DNA from: Psychroflexus lacisalsi
Lineage (GTDB): Bacteria > Bacteroidota > Bacteroidia > Flavobacteriales > Flavobacteriaceae
Direction of reading: 5' to 3'
DNA length: 64,000 nt
Assembly (NCBI RefSeq): GCF_020164495.1
Contig: NZ_JAIQYZ010000004.1
Coordinates: 119,458 to 183,457, forward strand
Shown here: piece after piece, positions 1 to 7,740 of the stretch
Numbering within the stretch: position 1 is the stretch's first letter
Layout: each line of letters starts with the position of its first letter
Position numbers and translations under genes: made by a program
The notes under the pieces: model-generated
Seen by the model: only the letters and a program-made list of their open reading frames with translations
Databases searched by the model: none
Told to the model about the DNA's origin: nothing

Positions 1-1041
1 CTTAATACAGCACGCAAAGAAAGTGAGCGAATTATAGATTTGCTCTACGAGCAAACCCAAGGAGTTAATAAACCTCGGGATTACCGTCGAGTAGCAAGAA
101 CAGAATATCTTGTATTTTCTAAAAAACGCAGAAAGACAACCAAACAAATAAACAAGTTCATTCGAAAACAACTAGGATATACTAGGCGTAACCTATCTTA
201 TATTGAAAAACTGTTAGACCAAATAGAAGATCAAAAAAAGGATGAACACTTGCCTGGCATGTTTACAGATCTTAGCACTGCTTATCCCTGTAAATTCCCT
301 CTACCAAAACGGGACCAAAAGATTTACTGGGTGCTTCAACTCATCTATGAACAACAATACTATATGTATCACGAAAAAGTTAATAGTGTAAAAAATAGAA
401 TAGTCAATATTTATCAACCTTACGTTCGTCCTATCCCAAGAGGAAAGGATAAAGCATCAACAGAATTTGGAGCAAAGATTAGTGCTAGTGAGATAGATGG
501 AATGAGTAGAGTAGAACATATAAGTTGGGATCAATTTAATGAATCTAAAGATTTAGTATTACAAGTAGAATCCTACAGAACCACCTTTGGTCACTACCCA
601 GAATTACTACTGGCAGACCAAATATACCTCAACAGAGAGAACAGAAAATGGCTCAAAGAAAAAGGGATTAGAATTGTAGGAAAACCATTAGGGAGACCGC
701 CAAAACAAGAGCTTTCTGCCTATCAAAGGCGAAAACTCAAAAAAGAGCGAAACCAAAGAAACCTAATAGAAGGAAAGTTTGGACAAGCAAAAAACGCATA
801 CGGACTTAGCAAAATAAAAGCCAAAAGAAAAGACACATCAGAAAGCTGGATTAGTGCCATTTTCTTCATAATGAACTTAATAAACTTATCAAAAATAGCA
901 GATAAATATGCTATTTTTTGTGCCTTATTTAAAAATTGGATATATGCTAAGCTAAATCCCAAAATAAAAGGGTGTTTCTATAATACTGATGTCACTAAAC
1001 TCTTTTTTATTCAAAATTACACACCTCTTGAACTAAAATAA
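1..1041 (+). CDS. IS5-like transposase, 5' end outside the window
   Basis: The frame is open from the first base, so the start codon lies to the left of the window. The visible 346 residues are the C-terminal half of a DDE transposase. TEFGAK and the later LLADQIYLNRENRKW carry the central aspartate region, and RNLIEGKFGQAKNAYGL carries the last acidic residue with the K/R pattern usual for Bacteroidota IS5-type enzymes. It would cut and join the ends of its insertion sequence. It sits at the left edge of plasmid/phage-like genes, so it may mark the border of an inserted element. I could not identify a terminal inverted repeat in the bases after the stop. The family call is good; the exact IS name is unknown. 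Confidence 0.8.
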   Translation, partial: LNTARKESERIIDLLYEQTQGVNKPRDYRRVARTEYLVFSKKRRKTTKQINKFIRKQLGYTRRNLSYIEKLLDQIEDQKKDEHLPGMFTDLSTAYPCKFPLPKRDQKIYWVLQLIYEQQYYMYHEKVNSVKNRIVNIYQPYVRPIPRGKDKASTEFGAKISASEIDGMSRVEHISWDQFNESKDLVLQVESYRTTFGHYPELLLADQIYLNRENRKWLKEKGIRIVGKPLGRPPKQELSAYQRRKLKKERNQRNLIEGKFGQAKNAYGLSKIKAKRKDTSESWISAIFFIMNLINLSKIADKYAIFCALFKNWIYAKLNPKIKGCFYNTDVTKLFFIQNYTPLELK

Positions 1042-1203
1042 GCTTGAGTAAATCAGCAAGCCCTAAACTCGAAACTTTAATTTTTTTTGGAAAATTTTCA
1101 GATGTTTCTTTCATGGAGTTAAGCGCTACATAATTAAGGATCAACCCCACTCTTTTTTTACTCTGGGATAGCCCCGTACACATTTAATCTTAAAATTATT
1201 ATT

Positions 1204-1551
1204 ATGGTAACTATTATTGATTTTAAAGCCAGTGCAAACAAAGAAACTGGTGAAGAATTCTATTCATTGATTGTTCAAGGAGGAGTTGAATCTGTAAAGA
1301 GCAGAGAGACTGGGCGTAATTACTTAACAGCTAGGAAAGCTTACGTCACTTCCACATTTAATGAAGTAACCTGCAAGGGTTTAATTGGCTCTCAAATACC
1401 TGGGCAAGTTGTAAAGGTAGATTCTGAACCATACAGTTATAAAATTCCTAACACTGAGGAAACAGTAACTCTTACTCATCAGTATCGCTATATGGATGAT
1501 GAAGAAGCAACGGTCAAACAAAACGTTGTAGAATCTGAAATGGTTAACTAA
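1204..1551 (+). CDS. Hypothetical protein of a mobile element, 115 aa
   Basis: I do not recognise a named family. The protein is short and soluble, with no signal peptide or membrane segment. It starts MVTIIDFKASANKETGEEFY, which suggests beta strands, and it is polar throughout. It lies 111 bases upstream of a RecA-like recombination ATPase and is separated from it by two hairpin terminators, so it is probably its own transcription unit. In plasmid and phage replication or recombination clusters this slot often holds a single-strand DNA-binding accessory protein. That role is only an inference from position. The ATG at 1204 is the only sensible start. Confidence 0.6.
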   Translation: MVTIIDFKASANKETGEEFYSLIVQGGVESVKSRETGRNYLTARKAYVTSTFNEVTCKGLIGSQIPGQVVKVDSEPYSYKIPNTEETVTLTHQYRYMDDEEATVKQNVVESEMVN

Positions 1552-1572
1552 CCTTTTCAAACGTGTCAACTA

Positions 1573-1600
1573 TGAGTCTCCTATGGGGGCTCATTTTTAT
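1573..1600 (+). terminator. Hairpin terminator after the 115-aa gene
   Basis: An imperfect stem formed by TGAGTCTCC and GGGGGCTCA around a TAT loop is followed by TTTTTAT. It lies about 20 bases after the stop at 1551. Confidence 0.6.
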
Positions 1601-1604
1601 TTAT

Positions 1605-1638
1605 AGCCTACTATACTTGAAAATAGTAGGCTTTATAC
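1605..1638 (+). terminator. Second hairpin terminator
   Basis: AGCCTACTAT pairs perfectly with ATAGTAGGCT around an eight-base loop and is followed by a T-rich tract. It lies directly upstream of the recombination ATPase, so it either ends the previous transcript or attenuates read-through. Confidence 0.6.
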
Positions 1639-1662
1639 TTTTTAAAATTAGAAACTATACTT

Positions 1663-2523
1663 ATGAAATTAGAAATAGCAAAAAAAGAAGCTCTTAAACT
1701 TAGAATAGGTTTAAGCGGAGCAAGTGGTTTTGGTAAAACTTATAGTGCATTATTGTTAGCCTATGGTATAACTCAAAATTGGTCCAAAATTGCGGTTATA
1801 GATACTGAAAATAACAGTGCAAGTCTGTATTCAAATTTAGGGGAATACAAGACTATAAATTTAAAACCTCCTTATGCACCAGAACGCTTTATAGAAGCCA
1901 TAGAGCTATGTGAGACTAGCGGAATTGAAGTCGTCATTATAGATAGTATTTCTCATGAATGGAATGGGAAAGGCGGTTGTCTTGAAATACATGAGCAATT
2001 AGGAGGAAGGTTCCAAGATTGGGCAAAAATAACACCTCGCCATGGTTCCTTTATAGATGCCATACTCAGTTCTGAATGTCATGTAATTACAACTACACGT
2101 CGTAAAACTGATTATTCTTTGGATGTAGTTGGTAACGGAAAGACTAAAGTCATAAAACATGGAACCAAAGAAATTACGCGTGATGGTTTTGAATATGAGC
2201 TTACAGTGAATTTTGAACTTATTAATGATAAGCATTTAGCAAAAGCTTCTAAAGACAGGACTTCATTATTTATAGATAAGCCAGAGTTTATTGTAAACAC
2301 TCATACAGGAAGAAAACTATTAGAATGGTGTACAGAGTCAAATGAGGATAGGCTTAGAGGCGTTTCAAATGAAATAGAGAGATGTGAAACTGTTGATGGC
2401 TTAAAACACATATATCAAAAGAACATAGACCTAAAAAGTGAAATCGTGCCAAAGCTTCAAATTAAAAAGCAAGAAATAGAAAGCTTAAAAAATCAAATTG
2501 TAGAATCTAAAAACATCGACTAA
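1663..2523 (+). CDS. Sak4-like / RecA-type AAA ATPase (recombination)
   Basis: This is a 286-residue P-loop ATPase. The Walker A motif GASGFGKTYS is at residues 19-28, and the Walker B strand VVIIDS is near residues 90-95 and is followed by a conserved SHEW. This arrangement matches the RecA-core Sak4 / AAA_24 family used by phages and plasmids for single-strand annealing or strand exchange. The C-terminal 60 residues are charged and helical. The gene is followed after 2 bases by a DUF3871-like gene, so the two are surely co-transcribed. Its neighbours fit a plasmid or prophage recombination cluster. The enzyme class is clear; the exact biochemical role is inferred from family. Confidence 0.7.
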   Translation: MKLEIAKKEALKLRIGLSGASGFGKTYSALLLAYGITQNWSKIAVIDTENNSASLYSNLGEYKTINLKPPYAPERFIEAIELCETSGIEVVIIDSISHEWNGKGGCLEIHEQLGGRFQDWAKITPRHGSFIDAILSSECHVITTTRRKTDYSLDVVGNGKTKVIKHGTKEITRDGFEYELTVNFELINDKHLAKASKDRTSLFIDKPEFIVNTHTGRKLLEWCTESNEDRLRGVSNEIERCETVDGLKHIYQKNIDLKSEIVPKLQIKKQEIESLKNQIVESKNID

Positions 2524-2525
2524 TT

Positions 2526-3512
2526 ATGGAACAAGTTATAGAAAGTCAGCATATTATTAATGAAAATGAATTGGTTGAACCTGACCTAAAGGCTAATAAT
2601 TTTATAGGAGGAAAGACAGAAGAGGTTACTTTAGAACATTTAAAACAAGACTGTATTATTCCTGTATTTTCAAAAGATAATGAATCTACAATTTCTCATT
2701 ATCAGTTTGTAAGTGAAATTCAAGACCTTATAGAGACGGCCATTCCTTCTATAAAATTAACCAAGCCTCTTATAAAAGTATCTCACACAATCAAAGGGAG
2801 AACACCAAGTGCAATAGGAAAACCTGCTAAAGATTTAGAAGATGATGAGAAAACTATCTATTATGAAAGATGTGCTTTTATATTTCAGGCTATCGGTAGA
2901 AGTGAAATCGTAAATGGAGACAAACTTAACCTTACTATAGGAGGAGTAAGAGCTTATAATCAAGAGAACTTGTACAGCACAAAGTCACTTGAAAAGTTTA
3001 AAGTGTTTATTGGCTATCAAAATATGATTTGTACTAATCTGTGTATTTCTACAGATGGCTTTGCTAGTGAAATTAAAGTAGGCTCTGTCCATGATCTTAA
3101 AGAGCATGTTCTAGATTTAGTTCAAAACTTTGATGCAAGTAGACTCTTAGGAATGATGGAACGGATGAGTAAATTTAAATTAAATGAGCAAGAGTTTGCC
3201 CACTTCATTGGAAAACTTAGAATTTATAATCATCTAGATAAAACTGCTAAAGCGAAATTGCCAAAAGTCTTAATTACAGACAGTCAAATTAACCATGTGG
3301 TAAGATCTTATATAAAAGACTCTCATTTTGGTAAAGATGAAAATGGAGAGATAAGTTTATGGCAGTTATATAATTTGCTTACAGACGCTAATAAAGCTTC
3401 CTATATTGATAATAACCTAGAGCGTAATGTAAATGCATACGAACTAATGAATGAGCTTGGAGATTCTTTACTTTATGAAGATCCTAATTGGTTTGTGCAC
3501 CAATTTATATAG
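2526..3512 (+). CDS. DUF3871-like protein
   Basis: The 328-residue soluble protein matches what I know of the DUF3871 family, which is found in conjugative and phage-like elements of Bacteroidota and is thought to relate to plasmid proteins of the DUF932/LGT class. The recognisable stretches are IPSIKLTKPLIKVSHTIKGR and the middle CAFIFQ, LNLTIGGVRAYN and FIGYQNMICTNLCIST segments. The function of the family is not established. It begins 2 bases after the Sak4-like gene and is followed after 9 bases by a small unknown gene, so the three form one operon. The family assignment is from memory of the pattern and could be wrong in detail. Confidence 0.6.
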   Translation: MEQVIESQHIINENELVEPDLKANNFIGGKTEEVTLEHLKQDCIIPVFSKDNESTISHYQFVSEIQDLIETAIPSIKLTKPLIKVSHTIKGRTPSAIGKPAKDLEDDEKTIYYERCAFIFQAIGRSEIVNGDKLNLTIGGVRAYNQENLYSTKSLEKFKVFIGYQNMICTNLCISTDGFASEIKVGSVHDLKEHVLDLVQNFDASRLLGMMERMSKFKLNEQEFAHFIGKLRIYNHLDKTAKAKLPKVLITDSQINHVVRSYIKDSHFGKDENGEISLWQLYNLLTDANKASYIDNNLERNVNAYELMNELGDSLLYEDPNWFVHQFI

Positions 3513-3521
3513 CTATTTTCT

Positions 3522-3767
3522 ATGAAATCTAAATATTTCAATTCTATTTTAAAGTATTGCTCACCTAAAGTTTTATACATCATAAATGCTCACAGAAGAT
3601 TGGATAAAAGGATTTGTCCGTTTGAAGTTAGAGCTAGATCAGATGTTGGAGACCTTAGGCGAGGAGATATCATGTCAGTTGAAAGTATAAAAGTAACACA
3701 AGACTTAGTTACAGTGTTTATTGTAAACCGTAAGGCCTACTATTACTATCATTTTGATATTCTTTAA
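3522..3767 (+). CDS. Hypothetical protein, 81 aa
   Basis: This is a small basic protein with no recognised domain, the last member of the three-gene recombination operon (9-base gap from the DUF3871-like gene). The C-terminal half has the alternating pattern DIMSVESIKVTQDLVTVFIV, which suggests a short beta barrel or sheet with an aromatic end (KAYYYYHFDIL). No signal peptide or membrane helix is visible. Confidence 0.5.
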   Translation: MKSKYFNSILKYCSPKVLYIINAHRRLDKRICPFEVRARSDVGDLRRGDIMSVESIKVTQDLVTVFIVNRKAYYYYHFDIL

Positions 3768-3862
3768 ATAGCTATATAATAAGTGTTATACTGTATTTTG
3801 AATTAAAAACTTTTGAGACGGCTTCACTTCCAAAAAAAGCCACTGAAAACGATTGATCAATT

Positions 3863-3903
3863 AAGCCATCTTTAAAATTACAACTTTTAGAGATGGCTTT
3901 TAT
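3863..3903 (+). terminator. Terminator of the recombination operon
   Basis: AAGCCATCTTTAAAA and TTTTAGAGATGGCTT form a 15-base stem with one mismatch around a short loop and are followed by a T-rich end. Confidence 0.7.
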
Positions 3904-3955
3904 CAATGTTTTAGGCACTCGTAAAAAATCTATACGAAAAATAAATGACAATATG

Positions 3956-3987
3956 CTTGCATATTATGTTAAAATTTCGTACATTTG
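3956..3987 (+). promoter_or_regulatory. Bacteroidota-type promoter
   Basis: CTTG at 3956-3959 is followed after 20 bases by TACATTTG at 3980-3987, a full match to the TANNTTTG -7 element. It drives a 47-codon ORF that begins only 6 bases later and the polymerase-like gene behind it. Confidence 0.5.
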
Positions 3988-3993
3988 TGTTAA

Positions 3994-4137
3994 ATGAATG
4001 ATTTAGTTTACAGAAGAGAGATGATGTTGAATGAAAAAACTAATTTTACCATAGGCAAAGCGCCTAATCTTTCCCCTACTATATCCTTTACCCATTCGAT
4101 TATAAAAAAATTAAACCAGACAGGTAGAGACTGGTAA
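3994..4137 (+). CDS. Possible small ORF, 47 aa, near-leaderless
   Basis: An ATG-initiated frame of 47 codons begins just after a good promoter, so its transcript would have almost no leader. The product is basic and hydrophilic, starting MNDLVYRREMMLNEK and ending KLNQTGRDW, with no known domain. It lies 51 bases upstream of the polymerase-like gene. It could be a leader peptide or a small element protein, or the frame may be open by chance. There is no direct evidence of translation. Confidence 0.35.
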   Translation: MNDLVYRREMMLNEKTNFTIGKAPNLSPTISFTHSIIKKLNQTGRDW

Positions 4138-4188
4138 TTTATATAAGATTAGTCTGAAATCTAGTCTTACACTTAATTAAAAAAATAA

Positions 4189-5664
4189 ATGAAAGAAAGA
4201 TTAAATGAAAAAAAAAGATTAAATGAACTTGAACGTCAACCAATCCAATCCAATCAATCACCATCAACTATTAATTCATCTCTAACTATCAACTATGTTA
4301 CTGATGCTTCAGAGTTAGAAAAAACTAATGAAACCCCTAATTTCATTAGCAATTCAACAACTATTGATAGATTTGAAGAGGTTGATAACAATGTCACTTT
4401 ACCGATATTTTTTGGTGAGTGTAAAATAATACAAATACCTAAAGGTATAAGAAGGCGTATTAAAAGGTTACCTAAAGGAATATTAAAAAAGATTGACTTT
4501 AATACAGATATGGCAGTTGAGAAGTGTTTTATTATGATTTCGAACTTGACTTATACTGTATTTGAAGATGAGAATTATTGGAAAGGATTGTCTTCAGAAA
4601 TTTTAAAACATCAGTTCAAAAAAGGGTCTGATAATACATTTGTTTATAAAAAAATTATTGAGGCTTTAAAATATGAGACTAATAATACTGATCCAATTAT
4701 AGACTGTAAAAAAAATAGTAACAACACAGAAACCTATCGTGAGAATTATTATGCAAAGCAATATAGGCTTAATAGTAGTTCGAAAAATATAGCTCTAGAA
4801 TCATATCAGATTAAATTTGAAGACAACATAATTATTAAGGAAGATCATTGTTTGGAACAATTCAATAATGCAAGTTCTAATGTAATAGGACGAAACCTAA
4901 TTAATGTTTATGGCCAAATAACTTTACCATCTAGGGATGTAATCTTAAATCATGCAAAAAAACTTGTCAAAGAAAATCACAAAAATAAAAAGGGTAAGAA
5001 ATTAACTTTTCTAAATAAGAAATCGAAATCTTATTATTCAAGTTCAAAACCAAGGTCCTTTGTAGAATATAATATCAAATTATATGATTCTTTGGTAGGT
5101 AGTAATTATATGATTCCGAAAATTGGTGATTTTAAATCAGGTAATCGTGTAGTTGATAGTTTCAATTTAATGCCTTCTTGGATAAGATCATTGATTAAAA
5201 TAAATAATGAAGAAATTATTGAGCTTGATTTTAAAGCTTTACATCCGAATATAGCATTTTCTATTTATGGTGAACCAGAACACCAAATAACTCACGAATA
5301 TGTTGCTAAAGCCTTAAGCAAACCTTTGTATGAGATAAAAATTGAACATTTGTCTTTTTTTAATAAGAGAGTAGAAGATATGAAAAAAAGCATCCTCTAT
5401 GATTTTTATTACGAAAGAGAAAAAGTAATGTTAGAAAATCTAATTCGAGAGAAAGAAAAATATAATTACAAGAAAACATCTCAACAATTATTTAAAAAAG
5501 AGGTAATTATAATGAGTGATATAATTTATGAATTAAACAGATTTGGTATTTATGTATTATATGTCTATGATGCATTGTATTGTAGACAAACTCATGAGGG
5601 AATAGTAACTGAAATAATGAATAGAGTAATTAAAAAACATGGCGTTTTTACCAGTATTGGATAA
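4189..5664 (+). CDS. Putative polymerase-like (palm-domain) protein of a mobile element
   Basis: The 491-residue protein has a low-complexity, Asn/Ser-rich N-terminal 80 residues and a conserved-looking C-terminal 200 residues. There, ELDFKALHPNI (D347) resembles motif A of template-dependent polymerases (family B has DFxSLYPSI), and VLYVYDALYC (D461) resembles motif C of family A and phage-type RNA polymerases, where a single Asp follows a strand. The 110 residues between them hold a K/R-rich helix, as in the fingers. It sits in a mobile cluster with a GIY-YIG gene 17 bases downstream. I infer a replication polymerase or a degenerate relative. The family itself is not one I can name. Confidence 0.5.
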   Translation: MKERLNEKKRLNELERQPIQSNQSPSTINSSLTINYVTDASELEKTNETPNFISNSTTIDRFEEVDNNVTLPIFFGECKIIQIPKGIRRRIKRLPKGILKKIDFNTDMAVEKCFIMISNLTYTVFEDENYWKGLSSEILKHQFKKGSDNTFVYKKIIEALKYETNNTDPIIDCKKNSNNTETYRENYYAKQYRLNSSSKNIALESYQIKFEDNIIIKEDHCLEQFNNASSNVIGRNLINVYGQITLPSRDVILNHAKKLVKENHKNKKGKKLTFLNKKSKSYYSSSKPRSFVEYNIKLYDSLVGSNYMIPKIGDFKSGNRVVDSFNLMPSWIRSLIKINNEEIIELDFKALHPNIAFSIYGEPEHQITHEYVAKALSKPLYEIKIEHLSFFNKRVEDMKKSILYDFYYEREKVMLENLIREKEKYNYKKTSQQLFKKEVIIMSDIIYELNRFGIYVLYVYDALYCRQTHEGIVTEIMNRVIKKHGVFTSIG

Positions 5665-5681
5665 TAAATAAATTTAATAGA

Positions 5682-6347
5682 ATGATGACAGAAGCAGAAG
5701 AGAGAAAAAAATTTATAATCTACAAATCAACAAACCAGACAACTAATCAAGTATATGTTGGTTCTACGACGTATTCACTTCAACAGAGAAGGTTAGATCA
5801 CCAAGAAAGAGCTAATAGAACAGAAGAAGGAAAGTTTTATGAAGCTATATCCACCTATGGATCCAATAATTTTAGTTGGGAAACCATAGATACTACTGAG
5901 AACACAGATGAATTAGCCTTAAAAGAGCAATATTATATTGCTGAATATGATTCTTACAATTCTGGCTATAATTCAGATTGTGGTGGTGGATTTAAGAAAA
6001 CAGTATTCCAATACTGCAAGGAAACAGGAAAACAAACCGCTAGGTTTGAATCTTTAGAAGAAGCTGCAAAGTCAGTTAACACTTCTAGATCTAACATAAG
6101 CTCAGCATGTTTAGGAGGCTCTAAATCAGCAAAAGGGTTTAGTTGGTCATACAAAGACCTTGATAGTTTTAAAACTGCTGATAAGCGCTTAAAATACGTT
6201 AAGCAGTTAGATGTAGATGAGGTCATTATCAAAGAATATAAGTCTATAGCTGAAGCTTCCAGACAAACAGGAATAAGCAAATCATGTATTGCAAAGACTG
6301 TAAGGGGAGAGAGGCAATATGCAGGAGGATTCTTGTGGATGAAATAA
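5682..6347 (+). CDS. GIY-YIG endonuclease with two NUMOD1 repeats
   Basis: This 221-residue protein begins with a GIY-YIG nuclease fold: FIIYKSTNQ, then VYVGST as the second tyrosine-glycine strand, then the QQRRLDHQ helix with its Arg and His. Two NUMOD1-type DNA-binding repeats follow (VFQYCKETGKQTARFESLEEAA ending KGFSWSY, and VKQLDVDEVIIKEYKSIAEA ending GGFLWMK). This is the layout of group-I-intron-style homing endonucleases, which cut target DNA and promote their own spread. It lies 17 bases behind the polymerase-like gene, so it may share its transcript. It looks intact. A free-standing homing nuclease beside a polymerase-like gene is a common pairing in phages. Confidence 0.8.
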   Translation: MMTEAEERKKFIIYKSTNQTTNQVYVGSTTYSLQQRRLDHQERANRTEEGKFYEAISTYGSNNFSWETIDTTENTDELALKEQYYIAEYDSYNSGYNSDCGGGFKKTVFQYCKETGKQTARFESLEEAAKSVNTSRSNISSACLGGSKSAKGFSWSYKDLDSFKTADKRLKYVKQLDVDEVIIKEYKSIAEASRQTGISKSCIAKTVRGERQYAGGFLWMK

Positions 6348-6370
6348 AGGCTACAATGCCTTATAAAAAT

Positions 6371-6404
6371 AAAACCAGTTCATTTATTTGGGCTGGTTTT
6401 TTTT
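6371..6404 (+). terminator. Terminator after the GIY-YIG gene
   Basis: AAAACCAG and CTGGTTTT form a stem around a 14-base loop, with a run of eight or more T on the right side. Confidence 0.75.
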
Positions 6405-6559
6405 AAAACTAATAACAATTGATCATTAAGTATTTATATTTAAGGTTACAATATTTATTTTACTGTATACATTAAATGTGAAAACTAAAGGATTGGTTAA
6501 AGTAAATATAAGAAGAGAGGATTTTTGTTAGAAGACATAAAAACAGAGATTAGTTTGAG

Positions 6560-6826
6560 CTAAGTGTTGAAGACAGCTTTTCTGTTTTTAATGACAGTAT
6601 TTTGGTGAAACCCAGTGATTTTGGCAATTTCTACATTCTTGTAGCCTTTCTCCAGTAATTCAATAGCTTTCTTATTCTTTGTTTTAGTCAAAAATTCAAT
6701 AGGGTTTTCTTTAGTCCGTATACTGCGGCCCTTATATACTCCCCTAGCTTTTGAGATAGCAATTCCTTCTAGCTGTCTTTCTCGGATTTGGTTTCCCTCC
6801 ATTTCTCCAATAAGACAATAAAAAAA
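6560..6826 (-). pseudogene. Remnant of a serine recombinase (resolvase), 5' truncated
   Basis: The frame encodes the end of a resolvase catalytic domain, with IRERQLEGIAISKARGVYKGR as the hallmark helix E and arm, followed by the small helix-turn-helix (KKAIELLEKGYKNVEIAKITGFHQNTVIKNRK). The catalytic N-terminal 110 residues, including the active serine, are absent: an in-frame stop lies at 6827-6829, a few codons upstream of the first resolvase-like residues. It can bind DNA at most and cannot recombine. It marks a former site-specific mobile element at the border of the cassette region. Confidence 0.75.
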
Positions 6827-6889
6827 TCACTAAATTTATACTATTAATAAAACGGAGATAACACAACTTGTTGTGTTATCCATACGTTG
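6817..6889. repeat. Palindromic attC-like element, copy 1
   Basis: A near-perfect palindrome (GATAACACAACTTGTTGTG and its flanks) ends in TACGTTG. About 35 AT-rich bases before it also match a second copy at 15590-15659. The downstream end opens the TIR/caspase unit with GTTGTAGTGC at 6886-6895, and the reverse complement of those ten bases recurs at 8699-8708 after the caspase gene. This is the relation expected of an integron cassette. Confidence 0.55.
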
Positions 6890-6910
6890 TAGTGCATTAG
6901 AGAAAATGAA

Positions 6911-7311
6911 ATGGGTATATTTGATTTTTTATTTGGAAAAGAATCTTTATTAGCTTTGCAATTGAGGATATTCTATATCGGGATTATTTAGTTGAACAAG
7001 CTAGAAAGAAAAACTCACCTTTTGATTTCATAGATATGTCAGCTAAGAAAGCTTGGAAGCAAAATGAATGGAAAAAAAGATGTAGAACAAAAATTAAGGG
7101 TTGTGATGGTGTGATTGCATTAATAAGCAAAAGAACACATTTGGCAAGCGGTGCAAAATGGGAAATGAAATGTGCATTAGAAGAAAAAGCACCAACTGTT
7201 GGTATGCAAATAAAATGGAACGATAAAGGTGCAAAACCGAAAGAACTGAAAAATAAAAAAGTAATCCAATGGACTTGGAATAACATCTCTGAATTCATTA
7301 CTAAAATTTAA
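6911..7311 (+). pseudogene. TIR-like (ThsB / DUF1863 type) gene with a single-base frameshift
   Basis: The start ATG at 6911 encodes MGIFDFLFGK and then runs out of frame. Dropping back one base at about 6940 continues as RIFISFAIEDILYRDYLVEQ, then FDFIDMSAKKAW, CRTKIKGCDGVIALISK and SGAKWEMKCA, the classic TIR-like DUF1863 (MTH538) sequence with its conserved acidic residue in the KWEMK helix. One A is missing from the run at 6937-6940. Translation from the internal ATG at 7036 would give 91 residues without the first strand, probably inactive. It stands 5 bases upstream of an intact TIR gene and a caspase gene. Either it is a recent knock-out, a phase-variable tract, or a sequencing error. 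Confidence 0.75.
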
Positions 7312-7316
7312 ATTAT

Positions 7317-7736
7317 ATGGCAACAACACAAAATTTATTTATTAGCCATTCTTGGCAGTATTCGGACGCATATGATAAACTATGCAACCTTTTGGACAAC
7401 CGCAGTTATTTCGATTATAAGAATTTTTCTGTTCCAAAAGACGACCCAATTCACACTAACGGCACTGACAAACAACTTCTTGAAGCTATTACTAATAAAA
7501 TGAGGCTAAGTCACGTAATTTTAATTATGGCAGGGAAGTATTCAACTTATAGCAAGTGGATTAACAAAGAAATTATAGTTGGAAATGAAGGGTTTACGAA
7601 CCCTAAACCAATCATTGGCATTAAACCTTGGAGAAGCACTGTAGTATCAAGTGTCGTAAGGGACAATGCGGCAGAAATGGTTAATTGGAATACACATTCC
7701 ATAGTTGAAGCAATAAGAAGACATTCAAACGCTTAA
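7317..7736 (+). CDS. TIR-like signal-producing protein (Thoeris ThsB type)
   Basis: The 139-residue protein has the compact TIR-like fold of Thoeris ThsB proteins: NLFISHSWQYSDAYDKLCNL as strand A and helix A, FDYKNFSVPKDDP as the BB-loop area, SHVILIMAGKYSTYSKWINKEI with the likely catalytic Glu at 85, and PIIGIKPW. Members of this family sense phage infection and convert NAD+ into a cyclic ADP-ribose-type messenger. It follows a frameshifted sister gene by 5 bases and precedes a caspase-like gene by 4, so all three are one operon. TIR family membership is secure; the messenger made here is unknown. Confidence 0.85.
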   Translation: MATTQNLFISHSWQYSDAYDKLCNLLDNRSYFDYKNFSVPKDDPIHTNGTDKQLLEAITNKMRLSHVILIMAGKYSTYSKWINKEIIVGNEGFTNPKPIIGIKPWRSTVVSSVVRDNAAEMVNWNTHSIVEAIRRHSNA

Positions 7737-7740
7737 ATCA

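Noticed and set aside
6560..6802. An intact small recombinase gene
   Set aside because: The catalytic serine domain is missing; only the C-terminal resolvase part remains.
6931..6950. Programmed -1 ribosomal frameshift in the first TIR gene
   Set aside because: The bases TTTGGAAAAGAAT do not fit an X XXY YYZ slippery heptamer in the reading frame, so a missing A is the simpler reading.
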